DNA of 64,000 nucleotides from Tridacna crocea (lineage: Eukaryota; Mollusca; Bivalvia; Cardiida; Cardiidae). The first letter of the stretch is position 1, and each line of letters begins with the position of its first letter. The notes below the pieces were generated by a model. That model worked only from the letters and a program-made list of their open reading frames with translations, was not told the DNA's origin and made no database searches. Positions 30,743 to 40,256 of this stretch are shown piece after piece. The stretch covers positions 10,202,119-10,266,118 of the forward strand of contig OX031071.1 of NCBI GenBank assembly GCA_943736015.1, read 5' to 3'. The position numbers and the translations under genes are program-made.

Positions 30743-32040
30743 TTTAGCTCACCTGAGGACAACATGCTCAAGGGGAGCCTTTAGGATCACTTGGTGTCCG
30801 TCGTCTGTCGTGCGTCGTCAACAATTATTTAAACTTCAGCTCCTCTGAAACCATTATGCTAATTTGGACCAAATTCTGCTGGAATGTTCATTCGTAGGTC
30901 CTCTTTAAAGATTGTTCACAGTATATGATTCCATCAAAAACTCTGGTTGCCATGGCAACCAAATGGAATTTTCTTAGAAATTCTTTAAAAATCTTGAAAT
31001 ACTTTCACAGAGATGTTCCTTGGGTGAACCTTTTCAAACAGTGTTCATGAAATTTTGATCTGTCAAGAAACATGGCCTTAGTGAATGGGGGATACTTGCA
31101 CTATAGATACAGAAGTGATGGAATTTTTAAAAATTCATCTTCTTTGAGACCGATGGTCAGATTTTGAAATAAATTCACTAGATGTTCCTTTGGTGACCCT
31201 TTTCAAAATCTGTTCACAAAATTTTTATCTGTCAAGAAACATGGCTCTGGTGAATGGAGGCTACTTGCACTATACGGAAATGAAGAAATTCTTGAAAATT
31301 CTTTTTCACTGAGATGGCTGGTCAGAATTTAAAATAATTTCACATAGATGTTCTTTGCATGACCCTGTTCAAAACTTGTCCCAGAAATTTTGATCCATCA
31401 AGAAAGACAAGAATTATGGCTCTGGTGAATTGGGGGCTACTTTCACTATAGGGAAATGAAGAAATTCTCTGAAATAAAATAAATTTCACAGAAATTTTCC
31501 TTGGATGACCCTTTTCAAAAATTGTTTGTGAAATTTTGATCCATCAATAAACATGTCTCTGGTGAATGGGGGCTACTTGCACTATAATTATGGCCATGAA
31601 GAAATTTTTCAAAATTCTTGTTCTCTGAAAGGGCTGATCAGATTTTGAAATAATTTCACAGAAATGTTCCTTTGGTAACCCTTTTCATAAATTGTTCTCA
31701 AAACGCTGATTTGTCAAGAAACATGGCTCTGTTGAATGCACTTTTAGGCCATGAAGAAATTTTTTAAAATTCTTAATTTTCTCCCAGAACTGGCTATCAA
31801 ATTTTGAAATAATTTCACAGAAATGTTTCCTGGCTGACCCTTTTCAAAAGCTGTTCGAGAAATTTTGATCCATAAAGAAACATGGCTCTGATGGCTGTGG
31901 GCTATTTACACTATACGGACCTGAAGAAATTCTTAAAAATTCTTCTTCTCTGAAATGGATAGTTAGATTTTGATAAAAATTGGCTATGGTCCTCTCAAAA
32001 ATTCAGGTGAGCAATCCAGGGCCACCTTGGTCCTCTTCTC
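30743..32040 (+). mobile_element. HINE-A copy 7
   Basis: Head TTTAGCTCACCTGAGGAC; about six units; tail TTCAGGTGAGCAATCCAGGG with hairpin GGGCCACCTTGGTCC then TCTTCTC. Confidence 0.9.
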
Positions 32041-32074
32041 TTTTAAGGGACAATCTCAAAAAACCAGCTTTGAA

Positions 32075-32290
32075 TGTATGGGTGGCAGATGTCCAGGGGC
32101 AAATGTCTGGGGGGCAAAATTTTTATGTCCTAAGGGGGCAGATTTCCTACGGGGGCGAATGTCCGGGTGGCAGATGTCAAGGGGTAAGATGTCCTAAGGG
32201 GGCAGATGCCCTATAGGGGCAAATGCTGGGGGCAGATGTCTAGGGGGCAAAAGTCCGGGGGCACAAGTCGGGGGGGCAGATGTCCTGATA
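32075..32290 (+). repeat. G-rich minisatellite (GGGGGCAGATGTCCTA-type)
   Basis: About twelve variable units of 15-20 bases: GGGGCAAATGTCTGG, GGGGGCAGATTTCCTAC, GGGGTAAGATGTCCTAA and others. No purity; degenerate. Confidence 0.8.
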
Positions 32291-32295
32291 CCCTT

Positions 32296-32350
32296 AAAAT
32301 TTCATTGACAAGCCCCTTCGAGCATAAAAAGCACTGCTTTGCGAAGTTCT
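32296..32350 (+). repeat. Repeat E end piece
   Basis: ATTTCATTGACAAGCCCCTT, then AGCACTGCTTTGCGAAG, as at the end of the other E copies. Confidence 0.5.
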
Positions 32351-32464
32351 TGCTCACCTGAGTACAATTTGTCTCTCATCTGTTGCATGTTTCATCTGTT
32401 TGTCTACCATGAATTAATTGTACCATTTGGTTGTAACCAGTGTGCCTGTGTGCATTCTGGAGGC

Positions 32465-32732
32465 TATAGTTGCACCAGTCTAAAGTTTTGTTGTTTGATA
32501 AAGAGTGAACTCTACAAAACGGCAAAATTTTGAACTTGTCCAAATATAAAGCATTTTCAGATGACAAAAGAAATGTGAATCAAAAATTGAATTTGATTTT
32601 GGGAGGGTAGAAAACATTGTGGGAAAAGGAGAAAATGCTGGTTACCAGCATTTTCTCCTTTTCCCACAGTGTTTTCAAAAGGCTTTCTTTCTCAGGGGCG
32701 TCAAAAGTAGGGATTGTATGGTAAAGGGTTAA
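32465..32732 (-). mobile_element. TH-A MITE next to the PKI exon (plus a + end fragment)
   Basis: 32465-32505 is a + right-end fragment. 32505-32732 is a nearly full minus copy with a perfect hairpin, ending GTAAAGGGTTAA. Its last base is 44 bases upstream of the PKI exon. Confidence 0.85.
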
Positions 32733-32776
32733 TACACACGACCCTCAATCAAGATTCATTTAAAATCTCTTTTCAG

Positions 32777-32957
32777 TCTGATCAGCGGTCAGCAACTAGT
32801 ACGCCAGCCCCGATGGATGAGGGAATGTCACTGGAGGAGTTCATCGCCTCTGGTAGAACAGGAAGAAGAAATGCCATGCCAGATATTTTAGACTCACATA
32901 AGGCTGGAGTTGGGACAGGGCAGTTGTCTTTTGACATGGAAAAACTCAACTGCTCAG
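32777..32957 (+). CDS. PKI exon A (pseudosubstrate and export-signal exon)
   Basis: The acceptor is a pyrimidine tract ending TCTTTTCAG at 32776 and the donor is CAG|GTACAG after 32957. The exon begins in phase 0; its first 36 bases are either 5'UTR or upstream coding, and the ATG is at 32813. A TH-A MITE ends only 44 bases upstream of the exon. A longer open frame starting at 32714 runs through that MITE and past the donor, and is not the real protein. Confidence 0.88.
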
Positions 32958-34631
32958 GTACAGTAGACAATTTTGTTGTCAGGTTGATATTAAGCTTATG
33001 TCATGAAATAGCATTTGAAACAAAATATTATTAACCCTATACCACCCAATCCAGACGTTTATGACACTGGGAAAGAAAACTTTTGAAAGCATAGTGGAAA
33101 AAGGAGAAAATGCTGGTGACCAGCATTTTCTCCTTTTCACACAATGTTTTCAACCCTTTCTAAATAAAATTTTTCAATTTTTGATTCACATTTATTTTGT
33201 CATCTGCAAATGATTTCAATTTCGACAAGTCCAAAATTTTTTTGTTTGGTAGAGTTAAACAAGGAAAAATATCATTAAGCAAGCTTTCAAATATTGTTTG
33301 TTGACAAGTTTCATATAATTTTACATCAAAACCCAACATAATGCTTACATTTACATGTGTATTCATCCAAATTTACTTGAAGCCTGTTTACATCTTTGAT
33401 GGGTACATTACAGACAAAAAATAGTTCAAATATAATTCACAGTACATTGGTTTGTTTTGAATCTAAAGGTGAAAAGAGTTTTTCAAAGAAACCCTAGTCA
33501 ACAATATGTTAGAAATGAGGGGTATGATTGTAGTGTTTTGACGAAATACATGTATGGCACTACTTGCTTGTAACAGATACGTGTAAGCTATGAAAATTAC
33601 TCACGACTGATTCAGACGGAAAACAAGGGTAGTTATATGACAAGAAATTTTAGATTGACTATTTTCCACGCAAATCCAGTTTTAACAACTCCGAAATGGA
33701 AAGCCTTTGAAACATTTGGAAAAAGAGAAAATGCTGATAACCAGCATTTTCTCCTTATCCAACAATGTTTTCTATCTGATTAAGAATAGCTTTCACAATT
33801 TTTGCCACATTTAATCTGGCGCCTGTAGATGCTTTGAGTTTGGTCAGGTCTAAAATTGTCGTGTTGAAGGGTTTACTTTATCTGAAGGGAAATCTTACAA
33901 GAAGGACAGGTAATGATGAAAATATTTTTGACAGTTTTGCCCCTTTTCTACAGTGAATTTTCCGGGCCTGTATTCACGAATCATTCTTAAGAAGGTTCTT
34001 TGTCATATTCTCCACAATATTCTAAATTTGAGAGTAACTCAACTCCAGATTGGCTAAACCATTGTGTTTAGCCAATCAGGAGTTGTGTTACTTTCAAAGT
34101 TAGAAAATCTTGGAGAATAACCTTGAGAATAACCTCGGGAATAGTTGATGAATACCGGCCCAGGTTGCTGCAGCTGTAAGTAGGCACGGACATGTGTTGC
34201 TCTTGTTCATTATCGCCCACTAGATGGCATTCTACAAGTACTCATCTAATTTGGGCATCCTGGGTACAGAACTGGACTACTTTTCTATGCAACAACTGTT
34301 ACTTTGAATTTCAAACTAAAATAAATGTTTACTCAATAAAACGCTACCTGGTGCAATTTATTCAACTGTGATCAGCAGTTTAGAGAAATCTGGAGCTAAA
34401 ACAGGCCTGATTTTTTCTCAAACATATTGATAAAAGCCATTGCTACTTTATAGGACGTATTACTACAATCTCCCCAATGTCGCGGAGAGTGATGTGTCAT
34501 ATAAGACTGGTTGAACTTTGAAGAATATGACACGCGCAGACAATGTGCTCTTTTTTATTATTGCAGATAGCAATCAAGCACAGCCTTCCCAGCAGACCTC
34601 ACCCACTCCATCAACTAGTCAAGGTTCCTAG
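32813..34631 (+). CDS. cAMP-dependent protein kinase inhibitor (PKI family), two coding exons
   Basis: Joined coding sequence 32813-32957 plus 34567-34631 gives 69 residues; vertebrate PKI proteins are about 76. PKI binds the PKA catalytic subunit as a pseudosubstrate and carries it out of the nucleus. Residues 10-26 read FIASGRTGRRNAMPDIL. Phe10, Arg15, Arg18, Arg19 and pseudophosphorylation Ala21 fall at the same numbers as in mature PKI-alpha, which supports the start at 32813. Residues 38-47 (LSFDMEKLNC) align position for position with the PKI export signal LALKLAGLDI. The tail is Ser/Gln/Pro-rich with no domain, as in PKI. The donor CAG|GTACAG and acceptor TTGCAG join in phase 1 (GAT, Asp49), and TAG closes at 34629. 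The Kozak context is weak (C at -3, G at +4), so Met5 is an alternative start. The exon is open for 12 codons upstream of Met1, so an N-terminal extension from an earlier exon cannot be excluded. No other host gene is visible. Confidence 0.9.
33031..33258 (+). mobile_element. TH-A MITE in the PKI intron
   Basis: TTAACCCTATACCACCCAAT left; hairpin GGTGACC centre; right end TTTGGTAGAGTTAA. Begins 74 bases downstream of the exon A donor. Confidence 0.85.
33656..33876 (+). mobile_element. TH-A, diverged, in the PKI intron
   Basis: TTTTCCACGCAAATCCAGTT left, hairpin GCTGATAACCAGCATTTTC, right end GTGTTGAAGGGTTTAC. Confidence 0.65.
33963..34163. mobile_element. PAL-H palindromic MITE, copy 2, in the PKI intron
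   Basis: CGGGCCTGTATTCACGAATC and the inverse ATGAATACCGGCCC; centre GATTGGCTAAACC ... GTTTAGCCAATC, with a CCAAT motif in each arm. Confidence 0.82.
34217..34228 (+). promoter_or_regulatory. candidate CTCF-type binding motif
   Basis: CCACTAGATGGC matches the bilaterian CTCF core CCASYAGRKGGC at every position. It lies in the unique part of the PKI intron, 338 bases upstream of the last exon. A 12-base match can occur by chance, so this is only a candidate. Confidence 0.35.
34567..34631 (+). CDS. PKI terminal coding exon
   Basis: It follows a TTATTGCAG acceptor and encodes the 21-residue tail starting at Asp49 (after DSNQAQ, rich in Ser, Gln, Thr and Pro), then TAG at 34629-34631. The frame continues exon A exactly in phase 1, which is the main evidence that the two belong together. 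Confidence 0.85.
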
Positions 34632-35296
34632 CACTTAACAGTATTCATTTTGTGATTCTTGATCATATCATGTGATGTGTCATGTAACTTGTCATTTCTG
34701 GCTTGGACAATTCAGAATGAGGCTACAGTGTCTGATTGAATGCAGTGAAAAAACTGGTGTGTTCAGTGTTAAAGTTTGTGCTTTGTTTGAGTTAGATTTT
34801 TCTAGACATTAGAAGTTGGATTGTTTTAAAGATTGTGTTGTAACTAAGTGAGCCATGCTGTGTGAAGAGGATTTAATTTATCTTCAAAAGGTATCTACCC
34901 AGGTCAGTCTTCACAGGCTGGCCTGGATCTAAACCTTTTTTTATGTGGTATATTTTATGCATGTCGAAGGACAGTTCCATCTCACGTGCCAGTTGAGTGT
35001 TAGACAAAATGGATTATATGAGTCCATAGTTACCACATTTCTCAAAATAAAAGTTCCCTCCCTAGTTATAGCCCTCCTGTCTTGAAAAAACCCTTATCTT
35101 GTCAACCTGATGTATGTTAGTTAACTCATTACCAAGCGACAATATTTTGGGCTTGTCCAAATGGAAAGCATTTGCAGACGACTTAAAATTTGAAATTTGT
35201 TTTATGAAGGATAGAAACCTCTTAACAATATCTAAAACACAAAGAAATACTAGATGAGACATACTTTTTGCTTTGCAAATTTTGTATAAAATAAAG
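34632..35296 (+). terminator. PKI 3'UTR with candidate poly(A) signals
   Basis: The sequence after the stop has no repeat for about 250 bases. Canonical AATAAA occurs at 35046-35051 and again at 35290-35295. If the first is used, the 3'UTR is about 430 bases. If the second is used, it includes a TH-A fragment (35121-35215). Bases 34895-35040 resemble the dispersed repeat J seen at 60830-60960. Confidence 0.45.
35121..35215 (-). mobile_element. TH-A left half, possibly within the PKI 3'UTR
   Basis: TTAACTCATTACCAAGCGAC to GTTTTATGAAGGATAGAAAC; stops at the hairpin start. Confidence 0.75.
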
Positions 35297-35371
35297 ACTC
35301 CCTAGCCATGTTTTGCATTGCTCCTGGGAGCTCTTATTAGGAGAAATATGGTATGTGATGAGATGTTTGGT

Positions 35372-35594
35372 ATAACCCATTACCACACAATCCCTACTTT
35401 TGACGCCCCCTGAGAAAGAAGCCTTTTGAAAACACTGTAGGAAAAGGAGAAAATGCTGGTAACCAGCATTTTCCCACAGTGTTTTCTACCCTCCCCAGAA
35501 CAAATTTCAAATTTTTCAGTCACCTTTATTTTGTCGTCTGCAAATGCTTTCAATTTGAACCGTTCTAAAATTTTGTCGTTTGGTAATGAGATAA
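35372..35594 (+). mobile_element. TH-A MITE flanked by ATAA on both sides
   Basis: Near-consensus interior with part of the second hairpin arm missing (CAGCATTTTCCCACAGTG). Both flanks are ATAA (35372-35375, 35591-35594) instead of TTAA. Confidence 0.85.
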
Positions 35595-35807
35595 TCCACT
35601 ATGGAGATGCGTTTTGACCCCTCTTTGCTATAGCATGGCCGGAGAAAGTTTGGTTGGAAGATTTTCAGACATCTCAAGACATTCCACTTAGTGGAGTTTG
35701 ATCATGCTTGTAGTGGCGGACTGGAAAACAAGTTGTTTATTTTTTTGAGACGCTAGTCAAGTAACTTTTATTTTCTTAGGTTCAGCAAGTTTCACAGAAG
35801 TAATTTG

Positions 35808-36243
35808 ACTCTCTGTCAAAAAATTGGTGTCAACGGAATTGAAAGTATTTGCAGATGACAATTAAAATGTGGCTGGAATTATGATATTTGGGTTCTTATT
35901 CACCAATCATTCTTGAGAACATTCTTCAATTTATCTTCCAGAATTTTCATCTTTTGAATGCAAACATCTTCTAATTGGCTAAACCATTTCATTTGGTTTA
36001 GCCAATCAGAAAATGTGTTTTATTCAAATTCAGAAACCATCGGACAATTAAACAAAGACTGTTCTTAAGGATGGTTTGCCAATAAGGGCCTTGGTTGTGA
36101 AAGAATAGAAAAGAATAGAAAACATTGTGGGAAAAGGAAAAAATGCTGGTTAACAGCATTTTCTCCTTTTCTCACTATGTTTTCAAAAGGCTTCTTCATT
36201 TGGGTCATGAAAAGTTGAGATTGTGTCATAGAGGGATTAGAGA
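35808..36243 (-). mobile_element. TH-A split by PAL-H
   Basis: Left part 35808-35891, right part 36091-36243 (hairpin and the decayed end GTCATAGAGGGATTAG). Between them is PAL-H copy 3. Confidence 0.7.
35892..36090. mobile_element. PAL-H palindromic MITE, copy 3
   Basis: GTTCTTATTCACCAATCATT and the inverse GGTTTGCCAATAAGGGCC. Flanked by TTGG at 35888-35891 and 36091-36094, a candidate 4-bp duplication. Centre GGCTAAACCATTTCATTTGG. Confidence 0.78.
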
Positions 36244-36463
36244 AGAACATGTGATGTGATATGTACATAGATAGATTTGTGTCGGCATTACCTGTGATTT
36301 TGAATTAGCACTTCATGAATGCTGTGTATATATTGAATACCTGTATAGCTTACAATTTCCAAATCTTTTAGAGATCTCAGACACTCTGTATCCATAGACC
36401 TGTATATACATGTAGATGTATGGACATGATTGTTTGACCCTAGAGTCATCTTTTTTTTCCCTC

Positions 36464-38067
36464 TTTTTAGCTCACCTGAGCACAGCATGCTCAAGCGGGG
36501 GCTTTAAGGATCACCAGGTGTCCGTCGTCCATCGTGCGTCATCAACAATTTTCTGAACATTTACTCTCCTAAACCACTGGGCCAATTTGGACCAAACTTG
36601 GCTGGAATGTTCCTTGGAAGGTCCTCTTTTAAGTTGTTCAAATGGTTTGATCCCATCAAACACTCTGGTTGCTATGGCTACCAAATTGAATTTTTTAAGA
36701 AATGCTTAAAAAAAATCTTCTCTGAAACTGCTGGTCACATTTTGTAAAACATGTAATTTTACAGAAATGCTCCTTGGGTGACCCTTTTCAATTTTTTTTC
36801 CACGAAATTTTCGTCCATCAAGAAACATGGCTATGGTGAATTTGGGCTACTTGCACTGTATGGAAATGAAGAATTACTTAAAATTTCTTCTTCTATGAAA
36901 GGGCTGGTCAGATTTCTCAATAATTTTACAGAGATGTTTCTTGGGAGACCCTTTTCAAAAGCTGTTCGTGAAATTTTGATCCGTTGAGAAGCATGGCTCT
37001 GGTTCCTGGGGACTACTTACACTATACATATATGAACATAATCTTAATTTTTTTCTATTCTGAAATGGCTGGTCAGACTTTGAAATAATTTCACAGAAAT
37101 GTTCCTTTGGTGACCCTTGTCAAAAACTGTTGGCGAAATTTTGATCCCTCAAGAAACATGGCTCTGTAAAATGGGGGCTACTTGCACTATGTAGCCACGA
37201 AGAATTTCTTAAAAATACTTCTTCTCTGGAACTGTACAGATGCTCCTTCAGTGACCCTTTACAAAAACTGTTCGCAAAGTTTTGATCCGTCAAGAAGGAT
37301 GACTCTGGTAACTGGGGGTACTTGCACTGTATGGCCATGAAGAAGTTCTTAAAAATTCTTCTTTTGTGAAACAGCTGGTCAGATTTTGAATTAACTTCAC
37401 AGAAATGTTCCTCTGGTGACCCTTTTCAAAAATTGTTTGCAAAATGCTGATTCTTCAAGAGACATAGCTCTGATTAGGGAGGGCGCACTTGCAATTGTTC
37501 TCTGAAACGAATGATCAGATTTTGAAATCATTTCACAGGAATGTTTCTTGGGTGACCCTTTTTGCAATTTTCCGAGAAATTTTGATCCCACAAGAAACAT
37601 GGCTCTTATCACTGTGGGCTATTTACACTATATGGACATGAAGAAATTTATGAAAATTCTGTTACTCTGAAATGCCTGGTCAGATTTTGAAACAATTTCA
37701 CAGCAATGTTCCTAAGGTGACTCTCAGAAATTGTAGGGAAATCTTTATCTATCATACTTGCATGTGGTACTCTTTTTCGACTAATGTTTTTAGTCACTAT
37801 CGAGCATGTGATCTTCCTCAAGAAATTGTCCTAGGATGATCTATCCAAAAATTTCTTTGCAGAATTCAGATTCATGAAAATCATTACTGTGGTGATGATT
37901 GGTGGTGTAGCGACAGATTTTGAAATGACTTTTACAGGTGACCTTTATAAAGTTTGCTTGGCAAAATAATGATTTTATTTCCAAAGTTTCATTACCTTAC
38001 AAAAAATGGCTGTGATCCTCTCAAAAATTCAGGTGAGAGATCCAGGGCCATCTTGACCCTCTTGTTT
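36464..38067 (+). mobile_element. HINE-A copy 8
   Basis: Head TTTTTAGCTCACCTGAGCAC with stem-loop GAGCACAGCATGCTC; about seven units; 3' region; tail TTCAGGTGAGAGATCCAGGG, hairpin, CCCTCTTGTT. Confidence 0.9.
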
Positions 38068-38218
38068 CTTTTTGAAAAACTGGAGGCGTGGCAGATCATG
38101 TTATCTCTAAATACTGATTTCTTTGTAAACGTGCCTGTGTACATGTACATAAAGCATTTTTTCCATCCTTAAGTCAGAATCTGCAACCATGTAATCTAAA
38201 AAATCTACAGCTTTTAAT

Positions 38219-38262
38219 TAACTTTTACCACACAGTCTTAAGTTTTAACAACCCTGAGGAAA
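38219..38262 (+). mobile_element. TH-A left-end fragment
   Basis: TTAACTTTTACCACACAGTC to AACAACCCTGAGGAAA, then HINE-A units. Confidence 0.6.
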
Positions 38263-38269
38263 TACATGT

Positions 38270-39035
38270 AAATTAAAAATTCTTCTTCTCAGAAACTGAT
38301 GGTCAGATTTTGAAATATTTCACAGAAATTTCCTTGTGTGACTCTTTTCGATAATTGTTCGCAAAATTTTGATTCATCAAGAAATATGGCTGTGGTGAAT
38401 GGGGGATGCTTGCACTGTACAGAAATGAAGAAATTCCTAAAATTATTCTTCTCTGCTGAAACCGCTGATCAGAAGTTGAAATATTTTCACAGAGATGAGC
38501 CTTGGCTGGTCCTTTTCAGCAATTGTTTGCTAAGTTTTGATCCTTCAAGAAACATGGCTCTGGTGAGTGGGGGCTACTTGCACTGTACGGAAATAAAGAA
38601 ATTCTTGAAAGTTCATGTTTCTGAAATGGCTGGTCAGATTTTGAAATAATGTAATAGAGATTTCCCTTGGGTAATTCTTTTCAAAAACTTTTGCAAATTT
38701 TGATCCATCAAGAAACATGGCTCTGGTGAATGGGGGCTACTTGCACTATATGGAATCAAGAAATTCTTGGAAATTCTTCTCGTCTGGAATGGCTTGTCAG
38801 ATTTCGAAATAATTTCACAAAGATGTTTCTTGGGTGACCCTTTTTAAAAACTCTTTCAAAATTTTGATCTGTCAAGAAATATGGCTGTGGTGAATGGGGG
38901 CACCTTGCACTATACAGAAATGAAGGAATTCTTAAAAATTCTTCACCTCTAAACCACTGGCCAAATTTCAAAATAATTTCACAGAAATGTTCCTTGGATG
39001 ACCCTTTTCAAAAACCGTTTGTGAAATTTTGATCT
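38270..39035 (+). mobile_element. HINE-A copy 9 (internal units only)
   Basis: About five 166-bp units without head or tail. Confidence 0.8.
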
Positions 39036-40256
39036 GCCGTCAAACAACAGCCATCGTCTCTTGTTCGTCATCAACAATTCTTTAAATATCAACTCCTCCT
39101 AAACTGCTGGGCCAATTTTGACCAAACTTGGCTGGAATGCTACTTGGGAGGTCTTCTTTATAATTGTTTACATAATTTGATTCCACCAAAAACTCTGGTT
39201 GCAATGGCAACCAAATGGAATTTTCTAAGAAATTCTTTTGAAATCCTCTTCCCTGAAACCACAGATCAGATTTTGAAATGATTTCACAGAGATGTTCCTT
39301 GGCTGACCCTTTTCAAAAAGTGTTCTCAAAATTTTGACCCGCCAAGAAACATGGCTCTGGTGAATTGGGGCTTCTTGCACTAACTAGAAATGATGAATAT
39401 TTGAAAATTCTTCTTCTCTGAAACTGCTGGTGATCAGATTTTGAAATAATTTCACAGAGATGTTCCATTGGTGACCCTTTTCAAAAGTGTTCATGACTTG
39501 CATTGAAGGGAAATGAAGGAATTCTTAAAAATTCTTCTCTGAAACCACTGGTCAGATTTTTTAATAATTTTAAACAGATGTTCCTTGGGTAGTCCTTTTC
39601 AAAATTTGTTGGCGAAATTTTGATCTCAAGAAACATAGTTCTGGTGAATGGGGGCTACTTGCACTATTGGGAAATGAAGAAATTCTTCAAAATTCTTCTC
39701 GTCTAAAATTGCTGGTCAGATTTTGAAATAATTTTACAGAGATATTGCTTTTGTGACCTTTTTCAAAAATTGTTTGCGAAATTTTGATTCTTCAAGAAAT
39801 ATGGCTCTGGTGACTGGGGGCTATTTGCACAATACAGAAAGAGAGAAATTCTAATCAATTCTTCTCTGAAACCGCTGGTCAGATTTCAAAATAATTTCAC
39901 AGAAATGTTCTTTTGTTCTGAAATTGTGATCTGTCTTAAAAAACAACAACCAATTGTTGGGTCTGCATGTGGTGCTCTTGTTTGACTTATGTTTTTAGTC
40001 ACTATCAAGCATGACATAGTGCTCTTCTTCAAGAAATTTTTTCCTTGGATGATCTTTCCAAAACTTTATTTGCAAAATTGTGATTGATCGAAATCATTGC
40101 TCTGGTGATGATTGTAGGGTTGGTGACTAACTTTGAAATGACTTTTGCCGGTGACGTTTTCAAAATCGCTTAATTAGTTTCAATATTTTAAAAAAATGGC
40201 TATGGCCCTCTCAAAAACTCAGGTAAGCAATCCAGGGCCATCTTGGCCCTCATGTT
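39036..40256 (+). mobile_element. HINE-A copy 10 (head truncated)
   Basis: Starts inside the head at TTGTTCGTCATCAACAATTC; units; the CCAATTGTTGG and GTGATGATTGTAGGG 3' region; tail CTCAGGTAAGCAATCCAGGG, hairpin, CCCTCATGTT. A new head follows directly. Confidence 0.85.

Larger units (their letters stand above)
32958..34566 (+). other. PKI intron (about 1.6 kb), MITE-loaded
   Basis: A phase-1 intron. It holds a full TH-A copy (33031-33258), a diverged TH-A (33656-33876) and PAL-H (33963-34163), each listed separately. Bases 33259-33655 show no recognised repeat. Bases 34164-34566 are non-repetitive and contain a CTCF-type motif at 34217. Confidence 0.8.

Noticed and set aside
32350-32368. 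A further HINE head (TTGCTCACCTGAGTACAA)
   Set aside because: Only about 16 bases match, with none of the following head block; likely chance or a tiny relic.
32714-33034. Single 106-residue frame starting in the MITE as the PKI protein
   Set aside because: It runs from the TH-A end through the intron acceptor and beyond the donor; the spliced two-exon model matches PKI length and ends cleanly.
38338-38649. 103-residue frame with internal repeat as a tandem-repeat protein
   Set aside because: It is two HINE-A units read in one frame; the neighbouring units break the frame.
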